NCBI RefSeq assembly: GCF_041262525.1 | Contig: NZ_JBGCCK010000019.1 | Span: 1-64,000, forward strand | Origin: Streptacidiphilus sp041262525 | GTDB taxonomy: Bacteria > Actinomycetota > Actinomycetes > Streptomycetales > Streptomycetaceae | Direction: 5' to 3' | DNA: 64,000 nt | Shown here: positions 59,628-64,000 of the stretch, in pieces | Layout of the letters: every line of letters starts with the position of its first letter | Position numbering within the stretch: the stretch's first letter is position 1 | The notes under the pieces: generated by a model | Database searches by the model: none | What the model was told of the DNA's origin: nothing | Seen by the model: the letters and a program-made list of their open reading frames with translations, nothing else | Position numbers and translations under genes: made by a program

Positions 59628-61325
59628 TCAGCTGTGGCTGCCCGCACCCGACCTGCGGCGTCGGGTCAGCGCGACCGCCCCCGCACCCAGAGCAATCGCC
59701 GCGGCACCGGCGGCGACCAGCGGCAGGGCGTCGGAGCCGCCACCGGTGTGCGCCAGACCGCCGCCGGGGGCGGCAGAGGCGGAGGCGGAGGCCGGGTGGG
59801 TCGGCGAGGCGGAGGCCGTCGGGGTGGCGGAGGACGCGATCGTGGCGGTCACCTTGAAGACGGCCAGATTGTTGTCCGGGGTGTTGTCCGCCGGCTGGCC
59901 GATCGCGACGACCAGGCCCTCGGCCGCGTTCAGTCGGCTGGTCGGCTTGAGCCGGAACGCGAAGTCCGCCTCCTGCCCAGGCTGCAGCACGCGGGTGACG
60001 GCGCAGACGTAGACCGCCGACGGGTCGATGACGCGACCGCCACTGCTCGCCAGCGCCCGCGCCTGAGCGCGTTGGAACGCCGGAGAACGGGTCGACGCAC
60101 CGCCGGCCTTCGTGCCGTCGACGCAGCCGGTGGGGGCCGACGCGACGCTGACGCCCTTGGGCAGGATCACGGCGATCGCAGCCGTGACCTTCGGGTCGCC
60201 CTCCAGGGCGCGGGTCGGCACCAGACCCGCGTTCCGGACGCCGAAGGAGGCGGTCACCGGCCTGCCGACCGTGCCGTGCACGTCGTGCGCGACCGCCGCG
60301 ACGTCGTCCTTCGTGATGAGGCGCAGCTCGGACATGCCCACGTTGTTGTCGTAGTTGATGTCCAGCGTGCGCGGTTGTACTGCGGGGGACGCCACCGGGA
60401 CCAGCGTCAGCGCGGCTCCGGTGCCGGCCTTTCCGCCGCCGAAGGTGGAGTCGATGGGCCCGCCCTTCACGTCCCACGCGTACAGCAGCTCTCCCGGGCC
60501 GGTGACTATCGGGCCCGCGGTCACCGGCACGTCGGCGCTGAGGCGGTAGGCCTGCCCCGGCTTGACGACGGTGTCGAAGCGGCAGACGACGCCCGCGCCG
60601 GTGTCCCCGGGCTGACCGGAGGTGACGCCGTAGGCGCAGTTGCTGTAGTTGCCGGAGCTACCACCGACTCGATAGTCGTCGCCCATGGCGCCGAGGTAGA
60701 GCATCACGCCGCCGGTGGCGTCCCGGTCCCCGACGTTGACGACGGTCGGGTTGACCGCCGTGCCCTGCTGCTTCGTCACGCTCAGCACGGCCGGCAGCGG
60801 ACGCGCCGCCAGGTCCGGTCCGTCACCGATGACGACGGCGGTGCTGAGGTCGCTCTTGGGCTCGATCGGGTCCAGAGCGGCGTCGGCCGCCGTCGCGGTG
60901 ACGACGACCGAACCGCGCGCGCCCGCCGCCACGCCGGGAGCCGAGCGCATGCCGAAGGTGAGCACCCCGATCAGATCCACGGAGCCGAGGGCACAGCTCG
61001 CGTGGAGCTTGGCCGCGTCGGTGAAGGCGCAGTTCTTGGGCAGCGAGAGCTCGACCAGGCCTGCTGCCCTGCTCGCGTCGACGTTCACCTTGACCCCGGT
61101 CGCCGAGGGGCCCGCGTTGACGACGTTCACGGTCAGCGGGTGGAAGGTCTGCGCGGGCGCCCCGCTCGACTGCGGGAGCAGCGTGACCTGCGGGCTGGAG
61201 AGCACGACGCCGAGGACCGACCCGCCGGAGGCGCCCGCGGGGAGGGCCGTCAGGCCGCCGGATATGACTACGGCGGCGGCGACGGCCCCGAGACGGACCG
61301 CCCCCCGCGTGCGTGCGAACGCCAT
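59628..61325 (-). CDS. Sortase-anchored (LAHTG) surface protein, paralogue E
   Basis: A 565-residue exported protein. Signal peptide about 1-32 (LGAVAAAVVISGGLTALPAG). Several DUF11-like beta modules follow, including the conserved Cys pairs (CAFTDAAKLHASC, NCAYG...VVCRF, GCVDGTK...YVCAVT) and NTPDNNLAVFKV. The C-terminus is Ser/Ala/Pro-rich, then LAHTGGGS, a hydrophobic span and RRRRSG: a class E sortase signal (LAxTG), so it would be covalently linked to peptidoglycan. It is the likely anchored member of the same family as paralogues A to D. No sortase gene is in the window. Confidence 0.9.
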   Translation of the reverse strand: MAFARTRGAVRLGAVAAAVVISGGLTALPAGASGGSVLGVVLSSPQVTLLPQSSGAPAQTFHPLTVNVVNAGPSATGVKVNVDASRAAGLVELSLPKNCAFTDAAKLHASCALGSVDLIGVLTFGMRSAPGVAAGARGSVVVTATAADAALDPIEPKSDLSTAVVIGDGPDLAARPLPAVLSVTKQQGTAVNPTVVNVGDRDATGGVMLYLGAMGDDYRVGGSSGNYSNCAYGVTSGQPGDTGAGVVCRFDTVVKPGQAYRLSADVPVTAGPIVTGPGELLYAWDVKGGPIDSTFGGGKAGTGAALTLVPVASPAVQPRTLDINYDNNVGMSELRLITKDDVAAVAHDVHGTVGRPVTASFGVRNAGLVPTRALEGDPKVTAAIAVILPKGVSVASAPTGCVDGTKAGGASTRSPAFQRAQARALASSGGRVIDPSAVYVCAVTRVLQPGQEADFAFRLKPTSRLNAAEGLVVAIGQPADNTPDNNLAVFKVTATIASSATPTASASPTHPASASASAAPGGGLAHTGGGSDALPLVAAGAAAIALGAGAVALTRRRRSGAGSHS

Positions 61326-61456
61326 GTGTGGTTCCTGGTGAGGACGAGGTGAGAAGAGGTCAAGATCCAAACACCTCGGGGAACCCGCAGGCTAGGGGGG
61401 TGGCCCGAACGTTATCTGTGAATCCCCTGGCAGGCGGCGCTCAGGGGAGCCGGCGC

Positions 61457-62422
61457 TCAGCCGGTGCCGGTGGCGAGCTCCTCGTCCTGGTCGCCGGCCG
61501 GGCGGACGCCGCGCGGGAACAGGTCGCCCGGCGTGGGGATCGGACGCACCGGACGCGCGGAGGCGGGTGCCTTCGGATTCTGGGCCGGGGCCTGGGGCTG
61601 GCCGTGCGGTTGGGACGCCGGGGCGGTGTGCTCGGTGCTCTTGCTCATGGCGATCGTTCCTCCTCGACGGGCGGGCAGGGGATACGACTCTGCGCGGGTC
61701 TTGTCGCGCAGCCTGGTCGGGCGGTTCGCACGCGCGAAGTCCGCCACCTTCCCCCCGATCGACACGCTCGCGATCCGCGGCGGCCGCGGGATCTCCAGCG
61801 CCTGACCCACCGGCGCCTCACTCGCTGACACAGGCTGCGGCTGCCCCTGCGGCTGCGACTTCGACTGCTCCGACTGACGCGCGATCACCTGACGCTCCGC
61901 CACCTGCCCGGCCGCCACCGGCAGCTCGGGCGCCGCGCGCGGCGCGGCCAGGGCGAAGACGGGCGACCCGTCGAGCCGACGCCGCACGCTCGCCTCCGCG
62001 AGCTCCGCGCAGCGCTGTCGCAGCAGCGTCCGGCGGGCGCGTTCGGCCTGCGCGCAGGGCAGCGCGCTGACCGCGCGCAGCGCGGTGAGGTCGTCGGAGT
62101 CCGGCAGGTAACCGTCGGCGACGGCCTCCTCCAGCCGTTCCAGGTAACCCGAGGCGCTTCCCGGCAGGGCGGCGCGGTAACGGACCAGCTCGGCGAGCGC
62201 GAACGCACGCATCCGACCCCCCTCGTGCACCGCCTCGTCGATCGCCTCGGACAGCCGGAGGACGTCCTGGACGTCCTCCACCCAGGCGGCACGGGCGGAC
62301 CCGTCCGGTCTGGCGTCGGCGCCGATCGGTGGATTGAGGACGTGGGCGAGGGCCCGCCGGAGGACCCGCAGCTCATCCGCGCTGAAGGCCATGCCGCCGC
62401 GCGACCCGTGAGGCGTAGGCAT
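61457..62422 (-). CDS. Hypothetical protein with helical N-terminus and Pro/Gln-rich C-terminus
   Basis: About 321 residues. The first 160 are predicted helical (FSADELRVLRRALAHVLNPP, RMRAFALAELVRYRAALPGS). The rest is disordered and rich in Gln, Pro and Ala, with a short conserved-looking IASVSIGGKVADFARANRPT. An alternative start at 62392 (MAFSADEL) is equally possible; neither has a clear ribosome-binding site. It lies between the surface-protein cluster and coaX on the same strand. No known domain recognised. Confidence 0.7.
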   Translation of the reverse strand: MPTPHGSRGGMAFSADELRVLRRALAHVLNPPIGADARPDGSARAAWVEDVQDVLRLSEAIDEAVHEGGRMRAFALAELVRYRAALPGSASGYLERLEEAVADGYLPDSDDLTALRAVSALPCAQAERARRTLLRQRCAELAEASVRRRLDGSPVFALAAPRAAPELPVAAGQVAERQVIARQSEQSKSQPQGQPQPVSASEAPVGQALEIPRPPRIASVSIGGKVADFARANRPTRLRDKTRAESYPLPARRGGTIAMSKSTEHTAPASQPHGQPQAPAQNPKAPASARPVRPIPTPGDLFPRGVRPAGDQDEELATGTG

Positions 62423-62514
62423 GGGACGACTGTACGTAGCGAAAAGGGAAAATCGGATGAACCACGAGCATTTCGGCGGGTCGTCCGAATAAAGCCAGCC
62501 GTTCGGCGGCGTAC

Positions 62515-63315
62515 TTACTGCTGGCTGGTGGCGGCCGCGGTGTTCCGCTCGTAGACGAGCCGGAGACCGATCAGGGTCAGCCAGGGCTCGTGCACGTCGA
62601 TGCTGGTCGCCTCGCCGAGCACCAGCGGGGCGAGCCCGCCGGTCGCGATGACCTGGACCTCGTCCGGGTTCTCGGACAGCTCCGCGGCCATCCGGTTCAC
62701 TATCCCGTCCACCTGCCCGGCGAAGCCGAAGAGCACGCCCGACTGCATCGCCTCGACGGTGTTCTTGCCGATGACGCTGCGCGGCCGGGTGACCTCGATC
62801 TTCCGCAGCATCGCGCCACGCACGCCGAGCGCCTCGACCGAGATCTCGATGCCCGGCGCGATCGCACCGCCGACGAAGTCGCCGCGCTCGTTGACGGCGT
62901 CGAAGCTGGTCGCGGTACCGAAGTCGACGATGATGCAGGGGCCGCCGTACAGGTGCTTGGCCGCCAGCGTGTTGACGATCCGGTCGGTGCCGACCTCCTT
63001 CGGGTTGTCGGTCAGCACGTGCACGCCGGTCTTGACGCCCGGCTCGACCAGCACGGCCGGGACGTCGCCGTAGTAACGCCGCGTCACCTCGCGCAGCTCG
63101 TGCAGGACGGTCGGGACCGTGCAGCAGATCGCCAGGCCGTCGACGGACCCGGTCCGCAGCATCGGGTGGGCGCCCATGAGCCCCTGGATCAACACGGCCA
63201 ACTCGTCCGCGGTGCGGCGCGGATCGGTGGAGACCCGCCAGTGCTCGACGATCTCTTCACCGTCGAAGAGACCGAGCACGGTGTGGGTGTTGCCGACGTC
63301 GATCGTGAGCAGCAT
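62515..63315 (-). CDS. coaX: Type III pantothenate kinase
   Basis: A 266-residue CoaX that phosphorylates pantothenate in the first step of CoA synthesis. ASKHA motifs: phosphate-1 LLTIDVGNTHTVLGLFDG, GTDRIVNTLAA (substrate loop), phosphate-2 IIVDFGTATSFDAV, and adenosine-binding IATGGLAPLV. It lies 44 bp from the nadC stop on the same strand, the usual actinobacterial nadC-coaX pairing, so NAD and CoA cofactor genes are probably co-expressed. Confidence 0.95.
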   Translation of the reverse strand: MLLTIDVGNTHTVLGLFDGEEIVEHWRVSTDPRRTADELAVLIQGLMGAHPMLRTGSVDGLAICCTVPTVLHELREVTRRYYGDVPAVLVEPGVKTGVHVLTDNPKEVGTDRIVNTLAAKHLYGGPCIIVDFGTATSFDAVNERGDFVGGAIAPGIEISVEALGVRGAMLRKIEVTRPRSVIGKNTVEAMQSGVLFGFAGQVDGIVNRMAAELSENPDEVQVIATGGLAPLVLGEATSIDVHEPWLTLIGLRLVYERNTAAATSQQ

Positions 63316-63359
63316 GGGCGCGCGCCGTTCGTGGTGGGTGAGAGGGACAGGCGGGAGGA

Positions 63360-64000
63360 CTATCCGCGCAGGTCGAGACCGATGTCAAGGATGGGCGAGG
63401 AGTGCGTCAGCGCGCCCACCGCGAGGTAGTCGACGCCGGTCTCGGCGACGGCGCGGGCGTTCGCCAGGGTCAGCCCGCCGGAGGACTCCAGCTTGGCCCG
63501 ACCCGCGACCAGGGCGACGGCCTCGCGCAGCTCGGCCACGGTGAAGTTGTCGAGCAGGATCAGGTCCGCGCCGGCCTCCAGGACGGGCGGGATCTGGGCG
63601 AGGGTGTCGACCTCGACCTCGACCGCGAGGTCGGGGTAGGCGGCGCGCACGGCCTTGAACGCCTCGGCGACGCCGCCGGCGGCGACGACGTGGTTGTCCT
63701 TGACGAGCGCGGCGTCGGACAGCGCCATCCGGTGGTTGGCGCCGCCGCCGCAGCGGACGGCGTACTTCTCCAGCGCTCGCAGGCCGGGGGTGGTCTTCCG
63801 GGTGTCCCGCACGACGGCGCCGGTGCCGCCCAGGGCGTCGGCCCAGGCGCGGGTGGCGGTGGCGATGCCGGACAGGTGGCAGAGCAGGTTGAGCGCGGAG
63901 CGCTCGGCGGTGAGCAGGTCGCGGGTCCGCGTGGTCACGCTGAGCAGGACCGTGCCCGCGGCGACGGACGCGCCGTCCTCGACGTGACGCTCGACGGAGA
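63360..64000 (-). CDS. nadC: Nicotinate-nucleotide pyrophosphorylase (quinolinate phosphoribosyltransferase), 5' end beyond window
   Basis: The C-terminal 213 codons of NadC, which makes nicotinate mononucleotide from quinolinate and PRPP. The visible part has SALNLLCHLSGIATATRAW, VRDTRKTTPGLRALEKYAVR, CGGGANHRMALSDAALVKDN, the LILLDNFTV barrel strand and LESSGGLTLANARAVAETG. The gene starts beyond 64000, so nothing can be said of its promoter. Catalytic residues in the visible part are intact. Confidence 0.94.
   Translation of the reverse strand, partial: SVERHVEDGASVAAGTVLLSVTTRTRDLLTAERSALNLLCHLSGIATATRAWADALGGTGAVVRDTRKTTPGLRALEKYAVRCGGGANHRMALSDAALVKDNHVVAAGGVAEAFKAVRAAYPDLAVEVEVDTLAQIPPVLEAGADLILLDNFTVAELREAVALVAGRAKLESSGGLTLANARAVAETGVDYLAVGALTHSSPILDIGLDLRG

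Overview
This is a GC-rich actinobacterial chromosome segment, almost certainly from a sporulating member of the Streptomycetaceae. The main markers are the developmental sigma factor gene bldN with its anti-sigma partner rsbN, the redox regulator rex heading a hemA-hemC-hemD operon, disA next to radA, the tiny ribosomal protein bS22, and clpC-lsr2-lysS-coaX-nadC. No rRNA, tRNA, CRISPR array, prophage or transposase was recognised. Most of the window is conserved core chromosome with accessory genes inserted into it.

Layout. 0-5 kb: haem biosynthesis operon rex-hemA-hemC-hemD on the minus strand, with start/stop overlaps and a Rex operator. 5-10 kb: exonuclease, glutaredoxin-like protein, HAD phosphatase, bldN and rsbN, with a sigma-BldN type promoter before rsbN. 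10-20.4 kb: acyltransferase/epimerase pair, bS22, an excisionase-type regulator, a phosphatase-family protein, an AcuC deacetylase/MFS pair, a degenerate M23 membrane protein, HAD hydrolase, proC and proline dehydrogenase. 20.4-33.5 kb: small membrane proteins, ilvD, a TIM-barrel isomerase, Ppx/GppA, then secreted or membrane proteins (Lipoprotein_15 type, a 1238-residue propeller/Ig/lectin mosaic, and a sigma-like/zinc-finger/BACON fusion). 33.7-43 kb: radA, disA, a two-component system, mutY, a TetR regulator with a clear operator, and a di-iron ferritin-like protein. 43-46.8 kb: a trypco2 gene next to a trypsin-NACHT-leucine-rich fusion, the best candidate for a biological conflict system. 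46.8-53.5 kb: clpC with a ClgR box, lsr2, GNAT, a BlaI-type regulator, a 49-residue membrane protein and lysS. 53.6-61.3 kb: five secreted paralogues sharing three cysteine pairs. Four form two tandemly duplicated bicistronic units with duplicated promoters, and the fifth carries a LAHTG sortase signal. 61.4-64 kb: a hypothetical gene, coaX and the 3' part of nadC.

Two layers of structure are not explained by the genes. First, at least eight copies of a ~100-bp hairpin element lie between genes from position 6 to about 40,074. Their arms co-vary, and one copy carries the same insertion in both arms. Second, several regulatory sites are readable: a Rex operator, a sigma-BldN promoter, a ClgR box, a TetR operator and several strong terminators.

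Starts were chosen from Shine-Dalgarno spacing, family length and operon overlaps. All functional assignments rest on motif recognition by eye, without database searches.
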